Below are positions 35,371-44,069 of a DNA stretch of 64,000 bases, in pieces. Below the pieces are notes generated by a model. That model was given only the letters and a program-made list of their open reading frames with translations. It did not search any database and was not told the DNA's origin. Source of the DNA: Flavonifractor sp. An82 (GTDB taxonomy: Bacteria; Bacillota; Clostridia; Oscillospirales; Oscillospiraceae); the NCBI RefSeq assembly GCF_002159265.1, contig NZ_NFHG01000001.1, forward strand, positions 496,001 through 560,000, given 5' to 3'. A program made the translations under genes and the position numbers. Each line of letters opens with the position of its first letter. Position 1 is the stretch's first letter.

Positions 35371-36732
35371 TTACAGAAAGGCCAGGGCCTCCCGGATGTT
35401 GCGGACGCGGATGAGCTGGAGCCCGTCGGGCACCTCCAGCTTGGCGCCGGTGCGCTGGGGCACCAGGCATTTGGTGAAGCCCAGCCGGTGGACCTCGCTG
35501 AGCCGCTGGCCCAGGGCGTTCACCGACCGCAGCTCCCCGGTGAGGCCCACCTCCCCGATGGCGGCCAGGTCCCCGGGCACCGGACGGTCCCGGAAGGAGG
35601 AGGCCAGGGCCACCACCATGGCCAGGTCGGCGGCGGGCTCGTCCAGGTTGAGGCCGCCGATGACGTTGATGTAGGCGTCGCAGGAGCTGACCATCAGGCC
35701 GCCCCGCTTTTCCAGCACCGCCAGCAGCAGGTTGGCCCGGTTGAAGTCGAAGCCGTTGCAGGTGCGCCGGGGCACGTTGAAGCTGGTGGGGGCCAGCAGG
35801 GCCTGGACCTCCGCCAGCACCGGCCGCACCCCCTCCATGACGCAGGTGACACAGGTGCCGGGGGCGTCCTGGGGCCGTCCGGACAGCAGCATTTCCGAGG
35901 GATTGGGCACCTCGGTGAGTCCGGCGTCCCCCATCTCGAACACCCCGATCTCGTTGGTGGCCCCGAAGCGGTTCTTGGCCGCCCGCAGGATGCGGTAGGA
36001 GTTCTGCTGCTCTCCTTCAAAATAGAGCACGCAGTCCACCATGTGCTCCAGCACCTTGGGTCCGGCGATGGAGCCCTCCTTATTGACATGGCCGATGACG
36101 AACACCGTGATCCCCCGGCCCTTGGCCAGGTTCATCAGGGCCATGGTGCAGTCCTTCACCTGGCCGATGCTGCCGGGGGCGGCGGACAGTTCCCCGTTGT
36201 ACATGGTCTGGATGGAGTCCACGATGAGCACGTCGGGCTGGAGGGCGGTCACCGCCTCGGCCACGTCGTCCATGCTGGTCTCGGCCAGCAGGTAGAGCTC
36301 CTCTCCCCGCACCCCCAGCCGCTCGGCCCGCAGCTTGATCTGCCGCTCGGACTCCTCGCCGGAGACGTAGAGCACCTTGGCGAACCGGCACAGATTCTGG
36401 CAGATCTGGAGCATGAGGGTGGATTTGCCGATGCCCGGCGCGCCGCCCACCAGCACCAGGGAGCCCTGAACCGCGCCCCCTCCCAGTACCCGGTCCAGCT
36501 CGTTCATGCCGGTCTGGAACCGCAGCTCACTGGTGGTCTCCACCTCGTCCATCCGCCGGGGTTTTATACTGCCACGCCGCTCTCCTACGGGAGCGGCGAC
36601 AGGGCCTTTTCGTTTGGTCTCGGCGGGCTGCTCCACAATGGTGTTCCACGCCTTGCAGGCGGGGCACTGGCCCGCCCACTTGGGCAGCTCATTGCCGCAT
36701 TCGGTACAGTAAAACATGGTTTTGGCTTTCAT
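35371..36732 (-). CDS. radA: DNA repair protein RadA
   Basis: A recombination helper ATPase that drives branch migration. It starts with a four-Cys zinc finger (Cys9, 12, 23, 26), followed by Walker A GGAPGIGKST at residues 96-105, Walker B VLIVDSIQTM, the diagnostic KNRFGATNEIGVFEM motif, and a C-terminal Lon-protease-like domain (DLAMVVALASSFRDRPVPGDLAAIGEVGLTGELR) without need for protease activity. Length 453 is standard. TAGGAGG is upstream. It is 15 bases from cwlD and probably co-transcribed. Confidence 0.96.
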   Translation of the reverse strand: MKAKTMFYCTECGNELPKWAGQCPACKAWNTIVEQPAETKRKGPVAAPVGERRGSIKPRRMDEVETTSELRFQTGMNELDRVLGGGAVQGSLVLVGGAPGIGKSTLMLQICQNLCRFAKVLYVSGEESERQIKLRAERLGVRGEELYLLAETSMDDVAEAVTALQPDVLIVDSIQTMYNGELSAAPGSIGQVKDCTMALMNLAKGRGITVFVIGHVNKEGSIAGPKVLEHMVDCVLYFEGEQQNSYRILRAAKNRFGATNEIGVFEMGDAGLTEVPNPSEMLLSGRPQDAPGTCVTCVMEGVRPVLAEVQALLAPTSFNVPRRTCNGFDFNRANLLLAVLEKRGGLMVSSCDAYINVIGGLNLDEPAADLAMVVALASSFRDRPVPGDLAAIGEVGLTGELRSVNALGQRLSEVHRLGFTKCLVPQRTGAKLEVPDGLQLIRVRNIREALAFL

Positions 36733-36747
36733 GGGTGGATAATCCTC

Positions 36748-37455
36748 CTACGGGATGAAATTTCCTTCATATTGCAGCCAGGCCCCCGCCAGGGCGGCGG
36801 CCAGCTGGAGCTGATAGCCCTCCGAGCGCAGCTTGCCCTCCTCCTCCGGGTTGGACAAAAAGCCGCACTCCACCAGAATGGCGGGGCGGGTGATGTGGTT
36901 CATGAGATAGACCGTGTCCGGAATGGGCTTGGCCTGCCGCTCGTTGGCCGGGTCCACCGCCTGCCGCAGCACCTCCTGGGTGTAAACGGCAAACTCCTGG
37001 CTGCCCTGAGTGGGGGCGTAAAACACCTGGGCCCCGTGGTATTTGGCGTTGGTGAACATGTTCTGATGGATGCTCAGCAGCACCCCGTTTTCCGTCTCCT
37101 CCACCGCCGCCGCCCGGTTTTTCAGGTCGGAGGACTTCTTCTCTCGCAATGTATCCGCCGACGGGTCGTGGAGAGACACGTCCTCCTGCCGCAGCACCAC
37201 CGGCGCCCGGCCGCACAGACCCAGCAGCAGGTCCAGCTTCTGGACGATGGCCAGATTGATCTGGCTCTCGGGCACGCCGGTCAAAGAGACTGCGCCTCCG
37301 TCCTCCCCGCCGTGGCCCGCGTCCAGCACCAGCACGGGCCGTCCGCTGTCCACAGGTCCTACAGTCTGGACCGCACCCCCCGGCCAGAACACCAAATAAC
37401 CGGCGGTGGCCAGAGCCAGCACCCACAGCAGGGCCCACTGTCCCACACGCTTCAT
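36748..37455 (-). CDS. cwlD: N-acetylmuramoyl-L-alanine amidase, CwlD-like
   Basis: A 235-residue membrane-anchored Amidase_3 enzyme. One N-terminal helix (WALLWVLALATAGYLVFW) precedes the catalytic domain. Zinc ligands and catalytic residues: His in VLDAGHGGEDGG, the following Glu in GVPESQINLAI, His in LLSIHQNMF and Glu in LVECGFLSNPEE. CwlD removes the stem peptide from muramic acid during spore cortex formation to allow muramic-delta-lactam. This assignment rests on size, anchor and the sporulating host; a vegetative amidase role is possible. Confidence 0.85.
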   Translation of the reverse strand: MKRVGQWALLWVLALATAGYLVFWPGGAVQTVGPVDSGRPVLVLDAGHGGEDGGAVSLTGVPESQINLAIVQKLDLLLGLCGRAPVVLRQEDVSLHDPSADTLREKKSSDLKNRAAAVEETENGVLLSIHQNMFTNAKYHGAQVFYAPTQGSQEFAVYTQEVLRQAVDPANERQAKPIPDTVYLMNHITRPAILVECGFLSNPEEEGKLRSEGYQLQLAAALAGAWLQYEGNFIP

Positions 37456-37563
37456 ACCGCTCCCCCCTTTTCAGATCAAGGAAGGATATGCGGCGGCAGA
37501 GCGGGATAGAAGAAACCGTCCCTGTTATTCTACCATGAAGCGCCCCGCTTGTCCAAATTTCTG

Positions 37564-37592
37564 TTGCCTTTTTACCGCCCAGGGGCTAAACT
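37564..37592 (+). promoter_or_regulatory. Weak candidate promoter for the YhcH-family gene
   Basis: TTGCCT and TAAACT are 17 bases apart, 28 bases before the ATG at 37621. Confidence 0.45.
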
Positions 37593-37620
37593 GGAAGCAG
37601 CAACCATGGAGGTGAGAGCA

Positions 37621-38073
37621 ATGGTCATTGATAAGATGAAAAACGCTTCTCTGTATTACGGTCTGGGCCAGCGGTTCCAGCAGGCCCTGGAGTGGCTGGC
37701 CCAGGTGGACCCGGACAGCCTGACCCCCGGTCAGCGGGTGGATATCGACGGCGACAACGTGTACGCCACCCGGTTTGACGTGGATACCAAGCCTGCCGCC
37801 GACTGCAAGCTGGAGTGCCACCGCAACTACGCCGATATCCAGTATGTGGTGTCCGGCACCGAGGGCATGGGCTACTCCCTGCCCGACGCGCCCCTGACGC
37901 AGCTCAGCGAGTACACCCCCGACATCCAGTTTTTCACCACCGACTGGGATACCATCACCGTCCGCCCCGGCACCTTCTACATCGTCTGGCCCCAGGACCT
38001 CCACGCCCCCCGCGTGGCGCTGGAGTCCCCCGTGCCCGTGAAGGTCATCGTGGCAAAGGTGAAGCTCTCCTGA
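37621..38073 (+). CDS. YhcH/YjgK/YiaL-family (DUF386) protein
   Basis: A 150-residue cupin-like protein of the YhcH/EbgC family, members of which are linked to sialic acid and other sugar metabolism as anomerases or accessory subunits. Family segments are EWLAQVDPDSLTPGQRVDIDGDNVYA, ECHRNYADIQYVVSGTEGMGYS and PGTFYIVWPQDLHAPR; the two His and Glu positions of the metal site are present. The ATG at 37621 follows GGAGGTGA. A strong terminator follows. The specific substrate cannot be read from context. Confidence 0.87.
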   Translation: MVIDKMKNASLYYGLGQRFQQALEWLAQVDPDSLTPGQRVDIDGDNVYATRFDVDTKPAADCKLECHRNYADIQYVVSGTEGMGYSLPDAPLTQLSEYTPDIQFFTTDWDTITVRPGTFYIVWPQDLHAPRVALESPVPVKVIVAKVKLS

Positions 38074-38157
38074 CCCCCGGAAAAACGGCCGCCCCCCACA
38101 GGTTAAGCCCCATAGGTACACAATGTGGACCTATGGGGCCGCCGCGTATGGGGAAAA

Positions 38158-38198
38158 GACCCGTCGCAGAATTAAAAGTTTCTGCGACGGGTCCTTTT
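38158..38198 (+). terminator. Terminator after the YhcH-family gene
   Basis: Fourteen-bp stem GACCCGTCGCAGAA/TTCTGCGACGGGTC with an 8-base loop, followed by CTTTT. Confidence 0.85.
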
Positions 38199-38310
38199 AC
38201 ATCCCAATGCAAAAGAATAATACAGTATCCATAAGGATGTGGAGCTTCATGCGCATATATCAAGGCATCCAACTTTAATAGTTAAGAGGTTTGCGAATGT
38301 CTTTTCTAAG

Positions 38311-38339
38311 TTGTATTGTTCGTTCAAAGGATGTATAAT
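38311..38339 (+). promoter_or_regulatory. Promoter of the restriction-modification operon
   Basis: TTGTAT (38311-38316) and consensus TATAAT (38334-38339) are 17 bases apart, 40 bases upstream of the regulator's ATG. Confidence 0.7.
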
Positions 38340-38379
38340 GCGATTAAACAGTTAGATGCACAATAAGGAGCCTGCCGAT

Positions 38380-38574
38380 ATGGAGTATGTAACGCCAAAG
38401 GATAAAGCAACAGAATGGGGCATTACACAACGACGTGTTGAAATTCTATGTGGGGATGGCCGTATCCCCGGAGCGTATCGTCTGGGCCGTGTGTGGGCCA
38501 TTCCAAAGGATGCCAGAAAGCCCCTGGACGGTAGAACGCGCCAAGCAAAAGAATCACAAAAGGGAGATTGCTGA
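38380..38574 (+). CDS. Small helix-turn-helix DNA-binding protein
   Basis: A 64-residue protein of the excisionase/MerR-like HTH_17 type: YVTPKDKATEWGITQRRVEILCGDGRIPGAYRLGRVWAIPKDARKP, a compact winged helix. The ATG at 38380 is nine bases after AAGGAG; an ATG at 38356 lies too near the promoter. Its stop overlaps the restriction gene's ATG by one base (TGATG). It may control expression of the operon as a C-protein-like regulator; an excisionase role is the alternative. Confidence 0.78.
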   Translation: MEYVTPKDKATEWGITQRRVEILCGDGRIPGAYRLGRVWAIPKDARKPLDGRTRQAKESQKGDC

Positions 38575-41432
38575 TGTTTTACCAAATGATCACCAACGCA
38601 CGGAACCGTTGGTTTGCGTCCTCCGAGTGTACTGCCCAGGGAATCATCGCTTATATTGAAAAAGCAAACCAGATGCGCGATGCCCAGATAGATGCCATTA
38701 AAACCTATCTGTATCTGAAAATTGCCTGCGGTTGTGCGCCTCTGGCAAAATTATTCTGCCAGGGAGCGTTCAACACTATGGATTTGGAGCAAGAGGAACT
38801 TTCTGCAAAGACAAGGACTTTTTTACTTAGCCATCCGGCCGCGGCCGCACTGTTCGAGTACGCCTGTTTGAAAACCGATTCCGGCGAACAGGTTTCCGAA
38901 AAGCTGGAAAAGCAGATACGCAAAGACCCGGAGAGCATAGATTATGAAGATTTTTTCCAATCCGCCTTTTACGGGGTATCTTATACCGACTATCTGTTCA
39001 GCCTGCCCATGGGTGCCGGAAAAACCTACCTGATGGCCGCATTTATTTATCTGGATCTATACTTTGCCAAAAACGAGCCCCATAATCCTGCCTTTGCCCA
39101 TAACTTCATGATCTTCGCTCCCTCTGGGCTGAAATCCTCGGTTGTGCCCAGTTTGAAAACCATCCAGCGATTTGATCCCTCTTGGGTGATCCCACAACCA
39201 GCGGCATCGGAAATCAAGCGTCAGATCTCCTTTGAAGTGCTGGATCAAGGCAAGACCGCCAACAAATCCAATAAGACGAAGAATCCCAATGTGCAGAAGA
39301 TCGCCAACCATCAACCGCTGTCTGAACTGTTTGGCTTGGTGGCCGTCACCAACGCGGAAAAGGTGATATTGGATCGTATTCAGGAGAAGTTGGGGCAAAT
39401 TAGTATGTTTGAAGAGAGCGATGACGAAAAGGATCGGCAGGCCAATGAGTTGCGCAACCTAATCGGAAAACTCCCCGGCTTGTCCATTTTCATCGATGAG
39501 GTCCACCATGCGGTCAGCGACGAGATCAAGCTCCGTGCCGTAGTCAGCAAGTGGGCGACGAATCAGACCGTCAATTCTGTGGTCGGCTTTTCCGGTACAC
39601 CCTATCTGGAAAAGGCGGAGAAAATCAAGGTGACTGATGGTCTCTTAGTATCCTCGGCGGAGATTTCCAATATTGTCTATTACTATCCGCTTATCGACGG
39701 CGTAGGAAACTTTCTCAAGCGGCCCATTGTGAAGATTGCAGATATTCCTGACAGTAGCCGCATTATTGAAAATGGCGTCAGAGATTTTCTCGATGCTTAT
39801 CAGGACACTGTATATCCTGGCGGGACACTGGCCAAGCTGGGCATCTACTGCGGAACTATTGAAAAACTGGAGGAGCTGGTCTACCCCATAGTAGCTCGTA
39901 TCGCGTCGGAGTATGGGCTTTCCGGCGATGCCGTTTTGAAATTTCACAAAGGAAATAAGCAGTATCCCCAGCCAGCCGATAGCCAGATGGAGTTTGACAG
40001 CCTGGATCAGCCTTTCTCAAAAATCCGCATTGTGCTGTTGGTGCAGATCGGAAAAGAGGGCTGGGATTGCCGCAGCCTGACGGGAATCATTCTCTCCCAA
40101 GAGGGAGATTGCCCCAAAAACATGGTGCTGCAGACCGCTTGCCGCTGCCTGCGTCAGGTACAGAAAGACGCACTGGAAACGGCTCTGATCTATCTAAACA
40201 ACAGCAATGCTGAAAAACTAAACGCTCAACTGCTGAAACAACACCATATCTCTCTGAAAGAGTTTTGTGAAGCAGATCACCATAAAGTGTCACTGGCTCG
40301 GTATGACCGCACCGATCATCTCCATCTGCCCAAGGTAGACTTCTATCAGCTGAAGATCCACTATGAGACCTTGATCGTAGACCCCGCTGAGCCGGAAAAA
40401 ACACTCCCGGATGTTTACAAAAATGCAAGTATTGTAGCAGGCACCATTAAAACCACCGATTTCTCCATGGAGGTAACGGATACCAGAGTGGATAATGAGG
40501 AACACGGTACTGTCCCAGCGTCTTATTCTGCCTGGCTTTATAGCATCGTCCGCAGTTCCCTCTACACTCTTACCATGGAGGAATTGCAGCCCTATGATGC
40601 CCAACTGAGGTCTATCTTTGAGGAAATCACTTATCAACGGAATGACTCGCGGTATTTCAGTTCCAAATATGATCTGCGCCAGGTGGAGGCGAATATCCGC
40701 AAGACCTTTTGCGCTCTTCGCTCCTACGAGACCCGTGAAGAGCGGATACCTCAGTCGGCCAGCCTGCTGAATATCGCCAACTTTACTCAGACAGTTGAGA
40801 CAGAACGGCCCCAGGATTACTATCCCAACCAGGAGACGGCACAAAAAATCGTTCTGGATGACCAGGGTAAACTGAAATTAGACAAGAAGGCACAGGCGAT
40901 GATGGAGTTGGCCCAGGAGATGGGGCAGGAAGATGTCCTGACCATGCTCCGCAAAAAGTATTCTTCCCACCCCCAAAAGGATCGCTCTTTCCACTACCTG
41001 CCCTACCACACGGACAGCGGCTTTGAGCAAATATTCCTGCGGGAAGTGCTGACCTTTCCCGAAATCGAGCGTTTGGGCCTGGAGGTCTATTACAACGGTG
41101 ACCGGTCCATGACGGAGTTTAAGATCAAGTGCTACAAACGAAGCGGCAATGCTTGGCAGTATGTAGGGATGTATACGCCGGACTTCCTCATTCTCCAGCG
41201 CAAAGACGGCAAGATCCATAAGGCTATGATCGCCGAGACCAAGGGCGAAGCCTATGCCAACGATCCAAAATTTAAGGATAAAAAGGCCTTCGTGGAGACG
41301 GAGTTCCTTCGGCAAAACAACGCCGCCTTTGGCTATGCGCGGTTTGAGTATCTGTATTTGGAGGATACGCTGCCCGAGCGGGACAGGCTTGTCATGACGC
41401 AGAGGAAAATTTGTGAATTTTTTCAGAGGTGA
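38574..41432 (+). CDS. Type III restriction enzyme-like helicase/nuclease (Res)
   Basis: A 952-residue SF2 ATPase with a C-terminal nuclease. Walker A LPMGAGKTY is near residue 144, DEAD-box motif FIDEVHH near 308, motif III FSGTPY, and late helicase motifs LVQIGKEGWDC and QTACRCLRQV. The C-terminal PD-(D/E)xK site reads YTPDFLILQRKDGK followed by AETKG near 867-890. This is the order of type III Res subunits. The start overlaps the HTH gene and AAAAGGGAG is upstream. The methyltransferase partner is two genes downstream, separated by a membrane-protein gene, which is not the usual type III layout (mod-res). Confidence 0.88.
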   Translation: MFYQMITNARNRWFASSECTAQGIIAYIEKANQMRDAQIDAIKTYLYLKIACGCAPLAKLFCQGAFNTMDLEQEELSAKTRTFLLSHPAAAALFEYACLKTDSGEQVSEKLEKQIRKDPESIDYEDFFQSAFYGVSYTDYLFSLPMGAGKTYLMAAFIYLDLYFAKNEPHNPAFAHNFMIFAPSGLKSSVVPSLKTIQRFDPSWVIPQPAASEIKRQISFEVLDQGKTANKSNKTKNPNVQKIANHQPLSELFGLVAVTNAEKVILDRIQEKLGQISMFEESDDEKDRQANELRNLIGKLPGLSIFIDEVHHAVSDEIKLRAVVSKWATNQTVNSVVGFSGTPYLEKAEKIKVTDGLLVSSAEISNIVYYYPLIDGVGNFLKRPIVKIADIPDSSRIIENGVRDFLDAYQDTVYPGGTLAKLGIYCGTIEKLEELVYPIVARIASEYGLSGDAVLKFHKGNKQYPQPADSQMEFDSLDQPFSKIRIVLLVQIGKEGWDCRSLTGIILSQEGDCPKNMVLQTACRCLRQVQKDALETALIYLNNSNAEKLNAQLLKQHHISLKEFCEADHHKVSLARYDRTDHLHLPKVDFYQLKIHYETLIVDPAEPEKTLPDVYKNASIVAGTIKTTDFSMEVTDTRVDNEEHGTVPASYSAWLYSIVRSSLYTLTMEELQPYDAQLRSIFEEITYQRNDSRYFSSKYDLRQVEANIRKTFCALRSYETREERIPQSASLLNIANFTQTVETERPQDYYPNQETAQKIVLDDQGKLKLDKKAQAMMELAQEMGQEDVLTMLRKKYSSHPQKDRSFHYLPYHTDSGFEQIFLREVLTFPEIERLGLEVYYNGDRSMTEFKIKCYKRSGNAWQYVGMYTPDFLILQRKDGKIHKAMIAETKGEAYANDPKFKDKKAFVETEFLRQNNAAFGYARFEYLYLEDTLPERDRLVMTQRKICEFFQR

Positions 41433-41437
41433 TAACT

Positions 41438-42070
41438 TTGAATTTACAGCGTAGAATTGCCGCTTTATCTGGCATATTGTCTCTTCTTTCATTAGTTGTA
41501 GCTATTATTTTAAATTTTTTCGAGTTTTCATTTGCAAGCAATCTTTCTTTAGGCCTATTTTCGAGTGGAATTTTAATATGTGGAACAGCTATTGTAACTT
41601 ATTTTTACGAGAGAAATCGTGCGGTGCTTTCTCTATATAACGGTTGCCATGACTTTATGGAAGCTCTAAATAAGAACCTGAGAGTAGACAACAGGATTGG
41701 AATATATGAGTTGAAAGACAATCTTGAAGAGATGCAAAAAGTCTACAAAAAAGAGGTTTATTTTTATATATGCCAGTTACTCTCAATGAATAAACATTTC
41801 AAACTTACTAAGATAATCAAAGAGATCTGGGAATCTGTTAGGAAGGTTTATTTGCTCGTGGTAGAAGACAACAGTAAAGTTTGTCAGTTTCTCATAGGAG
41901 ATATATCGGAAGATGAAATAAGAAGTTATACTTTTAAGTATACAAGCGGTGATTCTATAAAACAGATAAAGTGTCTTCAAGAAGCATTGGATAAGCTTTC
42001 CTACCACATGAATTACTACAATATTCGAAAAGGGAAAAACTCCAAGGAGGAGCATGACCATGCCGATTAA
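41438..42070 (+). CDS. Two-TM protein of unknown function inside the restriction operon
   Basis: About 210 residues. Two N-terminal membrane helices (ILSLLSLVVAIILNFFEF and LSLGLFSSGILICGTAIVTYFY) are followed by a charged cytoplasmic region rich in Lys, Glu and aromatic residues. No known family is recognised. The TTG at 41438 fits the AGAGGTGAT just upstream; a GTG at 41429 overlapping the res stop is the alternative. It overlaps mod by 11 bases. Its AT content is higher than that of res and parts of mod, suggesting a separate origin. A membrane-linked effector or sensor in anti-phage defence is possible but not shown. Confidence 0.7.
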   Translation: MNLQRRIAALSGILSLLSLVVAIILNFFEFSFASNLSLGLFSSGILICGTAIVTYFYERNRAVLSLYNGCHDFMEALNKNLRVDNRIGIYELKDNLEEMQKVYKKEVYFYICQLLSMNKHFKLTKIIKEIWESVRKVYLLVVEDNSKVCQFLIGDISEDEIRSYTFKYTSGDSIKQIKCLQEALDKLSYHMNYYNIRKGKNSKEEHDHAD

Positions 42071-44048
42071 ATATGTACCGTTTATCCCGGAGCCTGTGGA
42101 AGGACAGGCTGTATTGGGAAACTTTAACCGCATTCTCAAGTATAAGGGCGCGGATGATATGTCCATGGTGCTCCAGCGTGGAATGCCCCTGTACGAGATG
42201 GAAAAACAGGAGACCGTGGGGGAAAACAAGGATGGCAACCTGGTCATCCGTGGAGAGTGCGTCTCCGCCTGCGCCTATTTGAAGGAGCAGGGTATCCAGG
42301 TGGACCTGGTGTACATCGATCCGCCCTTTGCCAGCGGCGCCGACTATGCCAAGAAGGTGTATCTCCGCTGTAACCCCAAGGTGGCCGAGGCCATCGACCA
42401 GGCGGAGCAGGAGCTGGACATCGAGGAACTGAAAGCCTTTGAGGAAAAGATGTACGGCGATGTATGGGATAAAGAAAAATATCTCAACTGGATGTACGAG
42501 AACCTCATGTCCATTAAAAGTGTGATGAGCGAAACTGCGTCCATTTATGTGCATTTGGATTACCACATCGGGCATTATATGAAAGTTCTAATGGATGAGA
42601 TCTTTGGAGAAGATAATTTCCGAAACGAGATTATCTGGAAACGCGCAACTGCACACAGCGATGCAGAGTTTTATGGAAACAATTTTGACTGTATATACTT
42701 CTATACCAAATCTCAAGAACAATATGTATTCAATACTGTTTATGTACCATATGACGAAGACTATGCAGCTCGGTTCAGGCGAAGTGACCCAGACGGACGC
42801 AAGTGGGATGATCGTGACCTTTCTGCAAAAGGATTGCAAGGAGGAGGATACACCTATGAGTATAAGGGGTGTACATCCCTCTGGAGATGTCCGATAGAAA
42901 CTATGGAAAAACTTGACTCAGAGGGACGGCTGTATTTCACAAAAAATGGTGGCATTCGTCGAAAATTATATTTAGACGAATTACCTGGAATGCCAGTACA
43001 ATCTATGTGGATGGATATAAATCCGGTTAATTCACAGGCGGTAGAGCGCTCTGACTATGCTACACAAAAACCAGCCGCTCTCTTAGAACGCATTGTTAAT
43101 GCATCCTCCAATAAAGGAATGTGTGTCGCCGACTTCTTCGGCGGCAGCGGCGTCTCCGCTACGGTGGCCAACAAGCTGGGCCGTCGTTTCATCCACTGTG
43201 ACATTGGCCTCAACTCCATTCAGACCACTCGAGATCGGCTGAAAGTAGACGGGGCGCAGTTTGATGTGCTGGAGATCAAGGATGGTGTGCAGCTCTATCG
43301 CAACCCCGTTCAGACCATGGACAAGATCAAATCATTGATTCCTGGCCTGAAAAACGAGGACTCCCTGGACTCCTTCTGGGAGGGTGCCATCACCGACAGC
43401 AAGTTGGGTACTATCCCCGTCTATGTTCCCAACCTGATGGACAGCACCTCCAAGCTGCTGGATGTGGTGCTGATGAACCGTATCATCCATCAGGCCATCC
43501 CCGACCTGGACGCCGGTATCAAAAAAGTCATCGTTTACTACATCGACATCACCAGCGAGGAGGAGATCCGCAGATTCATTGACCAGGACGACAGCACCAC
43601 CGTGGAAATTGAGTTGCGTGATCTGAAAACCGTTCTGGATGATGTGGTCATCGGCGACTATGCCAAATTCCATATCGAGGAGCGGAAGGGTGACCTTTTC
43701 GGTGGCTATGCCGTGGTGGTAGATACCTTTATCAGCGACCGTGTACTACAGAAGATCACCGAATTCAATGAGAAAGCCAGGATGAACGCCACAGCAAAGA
43801 AGCCCTTTAAACCTATTGAGGTCAGCGATGACGGTCTGGAGCTCATCGAATACCTGAGCCTGGATTGCTCCGCAGCCCAGGGAGAATGGCACTCGGACAG
43901 TGAAATTAAAATTGATAAAAACGGCCATGTCATCCGCAACGGTGAGAAAACCAAAGAATTCTGGGATGGGACCATTTGCGGTGAAAAGAACCCCCTTCGC
44001 TTGAAGATCCGCAATATCTGCGGAGATGAGACGGTGTGGGAGCTATAA
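42060..44048 (+). CDS. Type III-like site-specific DNA methyltransferase (Mod)
   Basis: A 662-residue beta-class adenine methyltransferase. Motif IV DPPF (VYIDPPFASGADYAKK) is near residue 87 and is followed by the Mod-typical YVHLDYHIGHYMKVLMDEIFGEDNFRNEIIW; SAM motif I VADFFGGSGVSATVANKLGRRFIHCDI lies near 357. The target-recognition region between them (about nt 42560-43110) is AT-rich, while both flanks are GC-rich, as if exchanged. The C-terminal 250 residues probably contact Res. The ATG at 42060 is nine bases after AAGGAGG; the one at 42054 is only three. It should protect host DNA and give the complex its specificity. Confidence 0.9.
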   Translation: MPIKYVPFIPEPVEGQAVLGNFNRILKYKGADDMSMVLQRGMPLYEMEKQETVGENKDGNLVIRGECVSACAYLKEQGIQVDLVYIDPPFASGADYAKKVYLRCNPKVAEAIDQAEQELDIEELKAFEEKMYGDVWDKEKYLNWMYENLMSIKSVMSETASIYVHLDYHIGHYMKVLMDEIFGEDNFRNEIIWKRATAHSDAEFYGNNFDCIYFYTKSQEQYVFNTVYVPYDEDYAARFRRSDPDGRKWDDRDLSAKGLQGGGYTYEYKGCTSLWRCPIETMEKLDSEGRLYFTKNGGIRRKLYLDELPGMPVQSMWMDINPVNSQAVERSDYATQKPAALLERIVNASSNKGMCVADFFGGSGVSATVANKLGRRFIHCDIGLNSIQTTRDRLKVDGAQFDVLEIKDGVQLYRNPVQTMDKIKSLIPGLKNEDSLDSFWEGAITDSKLGTIPVYVPNLMDSTSKLLDVVLMNRIIHQAIPDLDAGIKKVIVYYIDITSEEEIRRFIDQDDSTTVEIELRDLKTVLDDVVIGDYAKFHIEERKGDLFGGYAVVVDTFISDRVLQKITEFNEKARMNATAKKPFKPIEVSDDGLELIEYLSLDCSAAQGEWHSDSEIKIDKNGHVIRNGEKTKEFWDGTICGEKNPLRLKIRNICGDETVWEL

Positions 44049-44069
44049 ACCAAAGGGGTGATCATAGGA

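Larger units (their letters stand above)
38074..38379. other. Intergenic junction before the mobilizable island
   Basis: No gene is seen. It holds a hairpin GCCCCATAGGT/ACCTATGGGGC (38107-38117, 38129-38139), a terminator (38158-38198), AT-rich sequence from about 38200, and the promoter of the island's restriction operon. The change in base composition near 38200 is the best estimate of the island's left edge. Confidence 0.6.
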
